Shown in pieces: positions 17,127-25,457 of a stretch of DNA of 35,015 bases. Position 1 is the first letter of the stretch, and each line of letters begins with the position of its first letter. The notes below the pieces were generated by a model. That model ran no database searches. It saw nothing but the letters and a program-made list of their open reading frames with translations, and was not told the origin of the DNA. This DNA is from Kiritimatiellia bacterium. Its GTDB lineage: Bacteria; Verrucomicrobiota; Kiritimatiellia; RFP12; UBA1067. Location: the NCBI GenBank assembly GCA_017403825.1, contig JAFRDO010000017.1, positions 1 through 35,015 on the forward strand, written 5' to 3'. The translations under genes were made by a program, and so were the position numbers.

Positions 17127-17141
17127 AGCCGCTTCGCGGCT
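17127..17141. promoter_or_regulatory. perfect hairpin AGCCGC-loop-GCGGCT next to a start codon
   Basis: The minus strand reads AGCCGCGAAGCGGCT, a 6-bp perfect stem with a GAA loop. It lies in the 40-nt junction between the stop of the 17161 gene and the ATG at 17120 and is immediately followed by GGAGAA and that ATG. It could limit ribosome access or be a REP-like element or weak mRNA end; no U-tract follows. Confidence 0.5.
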
Positions 17142-17160
17142 AAAACCCTTGTCTTTCATT

Positions 17161-19539
17161 TTACCGGACTAAAAGTATCGCGCCAAGATAGATGCTTGTA
17201 ACAGTTGCCGCAGCCGTTGGCGCACTCTCCCGCTCCACTCCGTAGAGATTGAACACCGCCACAGCCTGATAGTCGTGGCTATAGCCATCGGTCGTCTTTG
17301 TGCCGCCGCGAGCCCACTGAATGGACAGCACGCCATCTGCGCCATCGGCCACACCGTCATTGTTGTCGTCTATGAGCTGGCCGTCTCTGAACCAACGGTA
17401 GGACGTTGCGCCCGGCGCATAGGCCGTCAGGGTTTTCGTCTGGCTCTCGTCGTGCGTGATCTTCGTCGCGTACCCCGGCTTGAGATAGCAGTTCAGCTCG
17501 CCGTGATCAGTGCCCACGCCGCCGAACGTGAACGCCCCGGCGGCGGCAGAATCGTTCTTGACGATCTCGCCCGTCACCGTATCGTAGAAACCGACCACGC
17601 CGCCCCGGGAATACGGAATCAGCTCGCGCACAGGCGTGTTGTTCCCGTCCTCGACGTAATTCTCGTAGAACCTCACGCTGTAGATGCGGGCCTGAGGGCA
17701 GGAATCAAACGACGTTCCTTGGTTATTGGCATACTTTCCGAGAATAGACAGCGGAAGTGTTGCCACCGTACCGGCAAAGTCCGAAGGAAACGTTTTAGTC
17801 TCGGGCGACAAACCGGTGAGAATGTTCTTCTTGTTCTTCATATCCGTCACGGCCGTATGGCGCTGGGTGTCAGGTGTCATGACCCATTGGGTATCACATC
17901 CGTTATTCGAATAAGGACGGTTTCCAAATTTAAAGGATGAGCCCACGCCCGATCCCGTCGTGTAAAGGAAGGTTAAGAACGTGCCCTTCGACGAATCACC
18001 GTAGATGTACTTCTGTGCCGCCGCCGTCGTAAACCTAAAATCGACCTCCACGCGCGAAACCGCGCCCGTCATGCAGTAGCCGGTGTTCATGCCCGTCGAA
18101 CCGTTTGACTCGATGTAGGCATCCTGCTCGCCCTTGATCGCACCACCCGGAACAAGTGCATTTCCGCCACTTGAACCGTCTTTGCCCGAAACAAACGCTC
18201 CTGTCTTGCTGTCGCGCAGACCGACAGTCGTCGTGCCGGCCTCGTAGTCATATTTGATGAACGGCACGAAATCATGGGCAAGTTCGCCGCTCTCGTATAT
18301 CTTACATCCGTATATCTTGATGGGCCCGTTGTAATGAGCACCATCGTAATACGCACCGATGATCAGATTTCCGCTGTTTCCGCTGTTTGTGTTTCTGGTG
18401 AACGTCACGGTACGGTTCGTAAAGCCAGATGTGACGACTGTTGCGCAGGTGCGATAATTGTCGAGTATAAACGTGCGGCGAACCTCCCTGTCGTCCGCAG
18501 GCTTCGGAAACGCCCCGCTGTCGAAAGTAACCCCGTTATTTCCTCCAGCGTAATACCTCAAAGCCGGCTGGCCAAAACCAAACTGGAACCGGGCCGTGTT
18601 GTTGCAGTCAAACAGATACCAGCCTACAGACCCGATCATGTTCGTGGCAATCGCACAGTCCAATTCAACGGTTGTGGTGTCATACACCTTGCAGCCCGTG
18701 TCGATGTACATCTTGCTGCCTGCACCGGATACCGTGGAGACGTAACCGTCGTCCTGATATGCCGGCGCATTGTCGCTCGCCTCGAACGCCTCCACATCCT
18801 CGCCGATGATGAATCCACCGCCAACCAGATCCTTGAAGCACGGCGTCTCGCCATCCTTCTTGCACGGTACGAAATTATGGACGAGGTGCGCCGAATTGTC
18901 CTCGCTCGACATATCGTAGTTCTCGTATATCTTCACGCCGTATATCTTGGCCTTTGCGGAATTCGCTAACGCCGTGGCGTTGGTGTTGTCGTATCTTGCG
19001 AAAAGCGACAGCGGCAGATCGGAGACAAGACCGGTAAACAGACTCGCGTTGAAGGTTCCCGTGTAGGTTTTGCTTTCGCCAATAATCTGATTACGTCCGT
19101 TCTTGAAATCCGTCACAAGGGTATAGCGATTGAGGTTTGCGTTCGCCAATTCGCCAGAAGACCACTGGCTATCGCCATTTTTCGCAGAATCCGTCGACTG
19201 GAAGTTGGGGGCTCCTCGTACGCGGAATGTATGGCCAACGCCTACGCCAGAACCGCTGCCTGTATAGTAGAACATCGTTGCGAGAGTATTCTCGCAACTG
19301 GTGCTCCCGAAGATGCGCCATTGCCTAGAATTCTCCGTTGTCGTCAGCTGGAAGTCCACCTCCACGCGGGAGATGCCGCCCTTCATGCGATATCCCGTGG
19401 AAATACCGCTCGAACCGAGCGATTTGATGTAAGGGTCGTCGGCATGCGCCGCAGACGCAAAGGCCAGCGCAAACGTAAGAGACGAGGCAGCGACAAGCGA
19501 CCGCATATGCGGGTTCCTTTTGACGACTTTCGTTTTCAC
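17161..19539 (-). CDS. secreted tandem ConA/LamG-like surface protein with Ig-like domain and GxxLxVR tail
   Basis: A 792-residue product from GTG 19539, which follows a strong AAAGGAAGG; an internal ATG at 19506 (12th codon) with AAGGA 8 nt upstream is also possible. A signal peptide ends near SAAHA/DD (residue 33). Three sandwich units follow (about 36-250, 266-455, 474-672). Each begins with a strand like Y-I-...-STGY and closes with an IYG.KIYE-type motif; units 1 and 3 are closest to each other (SRVEVDF, LPLS). An Ig-like module (about 685-775, GATSYRWFRDGQLIDDNNDG, DYQAVAVF) is shared with the 1904-4042 product. It holds an EF-hand-like acidic loop DDNNDGVADGADG (724-736). The protein ends IYLGAILLVR, a member of the shared tail motif. 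The likely role is glycan binding or surface display; it is transcribed from its own strong promoter. Confidence 0.85.
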   Translation of the reverse strand: MKTKVVKRNPHMRSLVAASSLTFALAFASAAHADDPYIKSLGSSGISTGYRMKGGISRVEVDFQLTTTENSRQWRIFGSTSCENTLATMFYYTGSGSGVGVGHTFRVRGAPNFQSTDSAKNGDSQWSSGELANANLNRYTLVTDFKNGRNQIIGESKTYTGTFNASLFTGLVSDLPLSLFARYDNTNATALANSAKAKIYGVKIYENYDMSSEDNSAHLVHNFVPCKKDGETPCFKDLVGGGFIIGEDVEAFEASDNAPAYQDDGYVSTVSGAGSKMYIDTGCKVYDTTTVELDCAIATNMIGSVGWYLFDCNNTARFQFGFGQPALRYYAGGNNGVTFDSGAFPKPADDREVRRTFILDNYRTCATVVTSGFTNRTVTFTRNTNSGNSGNLIIGAYYDGAHYNGPIKIYGCKIYESGELAHDFVPFIKYDYEAGTTTVGLRDSKTGAFVSGKDGSSGGNALVPGGAIKGEQDAYIESNGSTGMNTGYCMTGAVSRVEVDFRFTTAAAQKYIYGDSSKGTFLTFLYTTGSGVGSSFKFGNRPYSNNGCDTQWVMTPDTQRHTAVTDMKNKKNILTGLSPETKTFPSDFAGTVATLPLSILGKYANNQGTSFDSCPQARIYSVRFYENYVEDGNNTPVRELIPYSRGGVVGFYDTVTGEIVKNDSAAAGAFTFGGVGTDHGELNCYLKPGYATKITHDESQTKTLTAYAPGATSYRWFRDGQLIDDNNDGVADGADGVLSIQWARGGTKTTDGYSHDYQAVAVFNLYGVERESAPTAAATVTSIYLGAILLVR

Positions 19540-19592
19540 TGCTTACCTTCCTTTCAGTCGAGTGTGATGGAATGCGCCTTAAAACGATCTAA

Positions 19593-19621
19593 ATCATATC
19601 ATATTTATTTTTTATAGTCAA
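19593..19621 (-). promoter_or_regulatory. strong sigma70-like promoter overlapping the stop codon of the sialidase-like gene
   Basis: The minus strand has TTGACT (19621-19616), a 17-nt A/T-rich spacer and TATGAT (19598-19593). The -35 lies within the last coding codons of the sialidase-like gene and the spacer contains its TAA stop (19605-19607). It drives the 17161-19539 gene. Confidence 0.75.
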
Positions 19622-21326
19622 GTTTGGCCGCCGCAATGCGCGAGAACGGGATGCGCGCGCAAACAACGGAGTTTCCTGCGTCACGGGAACGGTATCTCAA
19701 ATACGTGGTGCAGAGGATTGTGCCGTCCGGCAGCAGTTCCACCCCGGAGTAGCCGGTATCCCACGCATGGTCGCCACATTGCTCAAGGATGTGGACCCGG
19801 AAGTCCCCCGGACGCCCGGCGCGGAGATCCGCGTACGAACCAACCCAGGCGACGTACTGGCCCTTGGTGGAGGAACCAAGCGCCTGGTCGCGGAACGCGA
19901 TGAAGAGACGACCGTCCGGCAGATACACGCCCTCGTGCCTGTCCCCCGTCAGGCCCCAGCACGTATCTTCCGGCTCAGTCCACGTATTGCCCTCGTCGCG
20001 GCTGAAGCACATCATGCTCCGCCCCGTATGACGTTCCTCACGGATCAGCAGACAAAGTTCTTCGCCGTCCGGCGACCTCAGGCAGAACGGCTCGCAAAGG
20101 TTTTTCTGCGGTGCGGCGGCCACGGTACGGCGCGGTCCCCACGTCTCGCCGCCATCCCGCGAGATGCTCATCCATATCACCTCGTCATCCTTAGTGCCAC
20201 GGCCTGCGACTTTCGGATTCAACTGCCCGAAGATGGCGGAGGTGCCGTCCTTGAGCGGAATGAACCCCGTGGGCGGCATAGGCGCAAAAAGATCAAGCGT
20301 GGGAGCCTCGTGCCATTTCTTGCCGTTATCGACGGAGACCATCACGCCGCAGCCGGCCTTGGTGCGGGGATAGTCCTTCCACTTGGTGGCGAACACGACG
20401 ATGTTCGTGCCGCCGTCCGGACGAGGCACCAGCTGCAGAGTGGGGCAGTTGCGGTGGACCGCGGCATAGGATGCCGGCATCACGTCGTCGCACCGCGTCC
20501 ACGTCACGCCGCCATCAGACGACTTCGCCATCGGTCCGCAGCTGCCACCGTGTCCAATAGTCCATACGCAGAATATCGTGCCGTCAGGAGCCACCGACGT
20601 GGTGGGATGCCCCTGATACTTGCCGTCCGCGCAGGACGCGATGACCGTCTGGATCGCCGTGTCGCGGGAGAGGTCAAGCACGGGAAGCTCGTCGCGCAAC
20701 CTCACCTCGAATGGTTCCGGGAGCTCGCCGTCCGGCGTGGAGCGCACCATCTCCGCGATTTCCGCAGAGCCGACTGCTCGCGGCTCGTACCGGAAACCGG
20801 CAATGCGCCCGTCGATCGGATATCCCTTGCACTGTTTCCTGTTTCCGACAGCGAACCGTCCGGCGGGGAAGGCCACCGGCATTGGCCGTGGCCCGAAGCG
20901 CACTGGCACCCGGACGCCATTGACGTACAGCTCCGGCGCGAACGATGGATTCGCCCTCACAACGAGTGCGAGGTGCACCCACTGCCGAAATGGTATGGAT
21001 TCGGGGAACAGCCACCGGCTCTCCCCTTTCGGATCCGTCCCGTCAGGAGCGTCAATCGAGAGGATCGCATCACCGCTCGGCATCGTGTCGTAATGAATCG
21101 GGCTCGACATCTGAAGATAGCCGCCCGGGAACTGGAAAAGCCGCGGATAGCGGTGGCGACCCTTTTCGTTGCGCTGGGTTTCGATCCTGAACCACGCCGA
21201 GGCCGTGAACGCCTCGGTCGCCGGCGCGTCGAACGACTTCCCGTCCTCCACGCTTTCCATCACGACGGCGGCTCCACCCGCCAGACACACCGCAGCGGCA
21301 AACGCCAATGAGACAATCATCTTCAT
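19605..21326 (-). CDS. secreted sialidase-like (Asp-box/BNR) protein with N-terminal LamG domain
   Basis: A 573-residue product. ATG 21326 is chosen because GGGAGG (21335-21340) lies 8 nt upstream and a signal peptide (MKMIVSLAFAAAVCLAGG) starts at once; in-frame upstream starts overlap the preceding gene and lack an SD. Residues about 21-196 form a LamG-like sandwich (WVHLALVVRANPSF, ELYVNGVRV, DGRIAGFRYEPRAV). The remainder is a six-bladed propeller with four Asp boxes: SSDGGVTWT (269-277), SVDNGKKW (331-338), SRDGGETWG (388-396) and SRDEGNTWT (442-450). These fit exo-alpha-sialidase-type folds. The N-terminal F/Y-R-I-P motif of classical sialidases is not seen, so the substrate may not be sialic acid. 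It starts 32 nt after the bifunctional glycosidase gene and is probably in the same operon. Confidence 0.85.
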   Translation of the reverse strand: MKMIVSLAFAAAVCLAGGAAVVMESVEDGKSFDAPATEAFTASAWFRIETQRNEKGRHRYPRLFQFPGGYLQMSSPIHYDTMPSGDAILSIDAPDGTDPKGESRWLFPESIPFRQWVHLALVVRANPSFAPELYVNGVRVPVRFGPRPMPVAFPAGRFAVGNRKQCKGYPIDGRIAGFRYEPRAVGSAEIAEMVRSTPDGELPEPFEVRLRDELPVLDLSRDTAIQTVIASCADGKYQGHPTTSVAPDGTIFCVWTIGHGGSCGPMAKSSDGGVTWTRCDDVMPASYAAVHRNCPTLQLVPRPDGGTNIVVFATKWKDYPRTKAGCGVMVSVDNGKKWHEAPTLDLFAPMPPTGFIPLKDGTSAIFGQLNPKVAGRGTKDDEVIWMSISRDGGETWGPRRTVAAAPQKNLCEPFCLRSPDGEELCLLIREERHTGRSMMCFSRDEGNTWTEPEDTCWGLTGDRHEGVYLPDGRLFIAFRDQALGSSTKGQYVAWVGSYADLRAGRPGDFRVHILEQCGDHAWDTGYSGVELLPDGTILCTTYLRYRSRDAGNSVVCARIPFSRIAAAKLDYKK

Positions 21327-21358
21327 CTTTGCATCCTCCCGTAACCTTTCCATTGTTT

Positions 21359-24300
21359 TCACTTCACGTCGATTTCGTACCACACGGTCCTGTATTCCGG
21401 GCCGATGAGGACGACAGCGCGCCCGGCGGCGTCCGCCGAGACCGGCACTTCCGCCTTCGGCTCGCCGTGCTCGTCAAGGGCGCGGCACCTGACACGCGAG
21501 GCGTCTGCCGGAAGCGTCACGCTCGCCGGAACTCCCTCGTTGACAACGGGCGAGTGCCCCCAGTCTGCGCCGTAGCACGAAATCTTGTTCTCTTCGTGCT
21601 CCGTGAACTTGACCCCCGCGTTGAGCGAAAGCGAAGTCGCAGCAAGCAGGATGCGCGCCGGGCGACCGTCCTCGCCGAAGCCGGTCGCATCGTGCGAGAC
21701 AAGCGAAACCGTCGCCCACCCGATCGATGTCTCGCCGACCTTGATCCTCACGCCGCCAAGGTCGAACGTACGACCAGCCGGGAAACCAGAGAAGACCTTG
21801 GTGTTGCGCGTGTTGACGGTCCACACGCCCTTTTCGTTCATCTCGTTGTCCCAGACAAGCTCACCCGTATCGCTGACTATCCGCTTCGGGAGGATGATCG
21901 GCTCGCTGACGGGCGGAACTTTCCCTTCAACGTCGATCGCGACTGCGCGAGCAAGGCAAGTTTCGGCCTTGACTTTGCCGTCCGTCGCCTCGTCCGTGCC
22001 CTGCGCGAAGCTCTTGCCCTTCGTAGAGACGAGCCTGCCCATGAACCCTTCGAGAGACATGTTAACCACGACTGGTGCACGGCTCTCGGACACGTCGCCG
22101 CGCAGGAACATCGCGGCGCAGGCCGGCATGTGGGCGAGGACATCCGTCCGTGCGGCCATGCTGAAGAAGTACTCGTTGAAGTCCGGCTCGGCGGTAGTGC
22201 TGTTGTTGTAGGAATACTGAAACACGCCGTCCCACCCGTTGAGCGCGCCGTACGCCCTGAGCATCGGCTGGCCCTCCGCGCCGTAGAAGTTGGGGTACGG
22301 GTGGTTGTATTCGGTGATGGTGTACGGCTTGCCGGCGACGCGCATAGCGGCCATGAACGCGATCTTGCCTCCGCGCGAGTTGATCATCGCGTCGTTTATG
22401 AGCGGCCAGTCGTTAGTGCAAGCCGGATGCCGCCAGTAGGCGTGGTTGTCGACAAAGTCGAGCTCCGCCTGGAGGTGCGGCGATGAGAACGTGAGTTGCG
22501 TCCCGGCAATCGGAGCCTCAAGCCCCAACTCCTTTTGGAGATAGTCGCGCATCCCGGCCCAGTAAGCATGCTCCGTATCGGATATGAAATCGTAGAAGTC
22601 GCGCCTCAACACGTCGTCAGGATCGTCGCCATTCCACTTGACGATGGGCACTTCACACTTCGCGGCGGACTTTCCGTCCACCTCCTTGGCCGCGCCGTAC
22701 TTTCTGACCAGCCACTTGTTCCAGAGACCTTTGAACTCGGATGCGTACGGCTCGGCGATTTTGTCAATTCCCCCTGTCCTGTAAACGCGCCAGAGCGCGT
22801 CTTCGTTGTTGAGTTCCACGAGCGCGACGACGGGGTCCTTCAGATAGCTCATTCCAGTGTATGGATTCACATGCGAGAGAAGGTCTCTGGCGTACTCCCT
22901 TTCGAGCTCGATGATTCGCGTGTCGAACTGATCGATGCCTTTGTTCGCCCATTTAGTCCCCGGCGCAACGCCATCACGCTCGTCAAGGGTTCGCGCCACA
23001 TGCAGGTTAATGTCCACGTAGATTCCGCGTTCCTTGAACTTGGCGACGAGGTAATCCATCCTTTCCTGACGCGCCGGATCCAGCTTGCACTTTGTCTTCG
23101 GATCGAGCGAAAGGATGCCCTGCACTCTCGCCGGCTCGGACGCCCCACATTTGCAGGAAAAGAAATACTCGTCATCGAAGTAGTGAAGACGCACGCAGTT
23201 GATGCCGAAACGCGCGAGACGCGCGACAAGACGATCAGCCTCCTCGTGCGTCGGGAAGTTGGCGGGACCCGTGAGATTCGTTGCATTGAAGCGCACACGT
23301 CCCCTGTCGTTTACGAAGTGCCTGCCCTTTACGCGGATGCGCCCATCCTTCCCAGCAGGCGCTTCCAGAAGATGGCTCATGTTCACCACGTTGTCCGGCG
23401 CATCGTACGACGGCAAGAACGGGAACATCCCTTCCGGCAAGGTGAATGCGCAGGCCGTAAGAGCGGAACGCTTCGGCGCCATTCTCTCGCCATACCGTTC
23501 AAGCAACATCTGGACAATGCGTCCGGAACCAGAGCAGTTTGGGCTCCACGGCAGGAACCACGGCTCGTCGTCGCGATAACGCTCGCCGACGTAAAGTTCA
23601 CGGGTCATCGCAAACTTGAGCGTCGCCGCAAGAATGACGTCCGCCAGGTCGTTGCGTCCGATTTCACGGAACGCACGGTGCCACAGGTAGTCCTGCGAGG
23701 TGGTGTACCAATAGTGCTTCATCACCGGGTCGTCGCTGGCCGTCGTGTACTTGCCCGTGAGTCCGTTGGCGGACGCCTGGCCGTTCCTTAGGCACCACTT
23801 CCAGATGCGAAGCACGTCGGCGGCGTCAAGATAGCCGTTCTTCAGGCCGAGCACGACCATATTCCCGTGATAGAGCCGAGGATACATCTTTTCGACTTCC
23901 TGACGGTTAGGCGAAATCGGAATGTCGAAATCTTCCTTGTCGGCACTCTCCTGCTTGAAGAACAGCACCCTGTCGCGCATTGTGCCGAGATAGTCCTCGA
24001 AGCCAGCGCGTATCTCGGCAAGCGCTGGATCGCCGAAGCGCTCGGCCGCAACCAGATAATCGCCCATGTCGCTGAGGTTGATCGCATCAGTAAAGCCCCA
24101 CGGCTGCGCCTTCGTCTTGATGTCGCACGCCCAGCCGACCGGAAAGAAGCCGGGAACGGCGTCCGTCGCCCCCGGCGGCACGCGGAAGCGCATGATCCAG
24201 CGGAAGCCTTCCAGCGCCTTGGCGCGGTAACGGTCCCATGGTCCGCGGCAACCGGTGTCGAGGCAGTAGCGGGCAAGTATGCCGAGGCAATTCGCCGTGT

Positions 24301-25426
24301 TGCAGTCCCAGTCGTTCCCAAAAGGACCGATCCTGCCGCGGCTCTCCGGCTCTGGATAGCCGCCTGAGCCATAGCCGTAAAGCCCAAAGTAGAAGTCGAT
24401 CGCGCTCTCCACATACTCGCCGAAGTCGCCGATCTTGCCCAGCGCCGACAGGGCATCCATGTTGTCCCACGGCCACACCCAACGCTGCAGTCCGCCCTGG
24501 CGCGGCATGACGTAGTCGCAGCCGACAGGGTGGCAAAAGCACTGGAGCATCTGCACGACCATGTTCCGGACGATGCGCAGGTGCTCTGGATTTTCCATAA
24601 GGGCTTTCGGCAGCCTGTTAATCCTGGCAAGCTCGCGCTGCCAAGCGTCGGCAGTCGCGCGACGTGTCGCCTCGAATGCGGGCTGCACGTCGGCGCCTAT
24701 TCCGAAAGCGAAGTCAAGGTCGAAGGACGCGCCAGGCTCCAGGTCTACGGCGAAACGCAGCTCGCCTTGTTCCGCGTCCCAGCGTGCCGACGGCGGCGTC
24801 TTAGAGAACGTGACGAAACCGCCAGCCGGCGAACGGAGAACGCCGTCGCTCCATGTCCAGTCGCATAAGACCTGGCTCCATGTCTCCGGAACCGACTTGT
24901 ATGGCGAGTAGTAGTCCGGCGGCTGCTTCTTGTATCCGCCCAGCAACGTGGACTCGTTGCCGTAGCGGACGCGTATGGCATACTCTTCGGCAAACCGCTT
25001 CGTGCCGCCGTTGGCTACGGAAAAGCGCCCGTGGGCGGTCGTGCGGCGCACGAAGTCGCAACACGTCTCAAGCGTCACCGCAACGCCGTCTTCCCTCCAG
25101 CGCAGCCCGTGCAAGGGCACGCCGTCGTCCGGCAGCAGGTTCTCGGCCTTCTTGAAGTCGAAAAGCCTGTCGTCTTTCCCCTGGAAGAACCACAGGACGT
25201 TGCCCACTTCCCTGTTGTAGTCTCGCGTCGTCCAGTTGTGCTCGTGCCGCACTTCGGAGAGCATCAGCTTGGCATCGTTGAACAGCACGCACATGCGCTC
25301 CGCCATTGGCGGATGCACGTATCGCCGCGTAGTGCGCGGCGGTTCCCACGACGCAGTCCCGACCGTCGCCGCGGACGCAACGCCCGCGGCGAACGCCACC
25401 GCAACCATCAAAACACCACGATTCAT
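21359..25426 (-). CDS. secreted two-enzyme fusion: (alpha/alpha)6 glycosidase plus GH-A (GH5-like) glycosidase
   Basis: A 1355-residue product from ATG 25426 (GGAGG upstream; signal peptide MNRGVLMVAVAFAAGVASA). An in-frame ATG at 25444 would add 6 residues. The N-terminal half, about 27-645, is a beta-sandwich and (alpha/alpha)6 barrel paralogous to the 14718-17120 product, sharing TTRRYVHPPMAER, MPRQGGLQRWVWPWD and ELYVGERYRDDEPWFLPWSP. From about 695 a separate TIM barrel begins (VNDRGRVRFNATNLTG, FGINCVRLHYFDDEY), with clan GH-A acid/base E875 in VELNNED and nucleophile E1039 in YTITEYNHPYPN. A C-terminal beta region follows (about 1110-1355). Both active regions look intact, so one polypeptide may cleave two linkages of the same glycan outside the cytoplasm. 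The GH5-like assignment rests on the motif pattern. It starts 31 nt after the stop of the 25458-26771 gene. Confidence 0.8.
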   Translation of the reverse strand: MNRGVLMVAVAFAAGVASAATVGTASWEPPRTTRRYVHPPMAERMCVLFNDAKLMLSEVRHEHNWTTRDYNREVGNVLWFFQGKDDRLFDFKKAENLLPDDGVPLHGLRWREDGVAVTLETCCDFVRRTTAHGRFSVANGGTKRFAEEYAIRVRYGNESTLLGGYKKQPPDYYSPYKSVPETWSQVLCDWTWSDGVLRSPAGGFVTFSKTPPSARWDAEQGELRFAVDLEPGASFDLDFAFGIGADVQPAFEATRRATADAWQRELARINRLPKALMENPEHLRIVRNMVVQMLQCFCHPVGCDYVMPRQGGLQRWVWPWDNMDALSALGKIGDFGEYVESAIDFYFGLYGYGSGGYPEPESRGRIGPFGNDWDCNTANCLGILARYCLDTGCRGPWDRYRAKALEGFRWIMRFRVPPGATDAVPGFFPVGWACDIKTKAQPWGFTDAINLSDMGDYLVAAERFGDPALAEIRAGFEDYLGTMRDRVLFFKQESADKEDFDIPISPNRQEVEKMYPRLYHGNMVVLGLKNGYLDAADVLRIWKWCLRNGQASANGLTGKYTTASDDPVMKHYWYTTSQDYLWHRAFREIGRNDLADVILAATLKFAMTRELYVGERYRDDEPWFLPWSPNCSGSGRIVQMLLERYGERMAPKRSALTACAFTLPEGMFPFLPSYDAPDNVVNMSHLLEAPAGKDGRIRVKGRHFVNDRGRVRFNATNLTGPANFPTHEEADRLVARLARFGINCVRLHYFDDEYFFSCKCGASEPARVQGILSLDPKTKCKLDPARQERMDYLVAKFKERGIYVDINLHVARTLDERDGVAPGTKWANKGIDQFDTRIIELEREYARDLLSHVNPYTGMSYLKDPVVALVELNNEDALWRVYRTGGIDKIAEPYASEFKGLWNKWLVRKYGAAKEVDGKSAAKCEVPIVKWNGDDPDDVLRRDFYDFISDTEHAYWAGMRDYLQKELGLEAPIAGTQLTFSSPHLQAELDFVDNHAYWRHPACTNDWPLINDAMINSRGGKIAFMAAMRVAGKPYTITEYNHPYPNFYGAEGQPMLRAYGALNGWDGVFQYSYNNSTTAEPDFNEYFFSMAARTDVLAHMPACAAMFLRGDVSESRAPVVVNMSLEGFMGRLVSTKGKSFAQGTDEATDGKVKAETCLARAVAIDVEGKVPPVSEPIILPKRIVSDTGELVWDNEMNEKGVWTVNTRNTKVFSGFPAGRTFDLGGVRIKVGETSIGWATVSLVSHDATGFGEDGRPARILLAATSLSLNAGVKFTEHEENKISCYGADWGHSPVVNEGVPASVTLPADASRVRCRALDEHGEPKAEVPVSADAAGRAVVLIGPEYRTVWYEIDVK

Positions 25427-25457
25427 CCGCAACACAACCTCCATGTAGAAACCAAAC

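Noticed and set aside
15081..17201. 706-codon open frame on the plus strand
   Set aside because: It mirrors the 14718-17120 glycosidase gene in antisense. Its product is Arg/His/Val-rich without recognisable motifs; the minus-strand frame has a signal peptide and conserved blocks.
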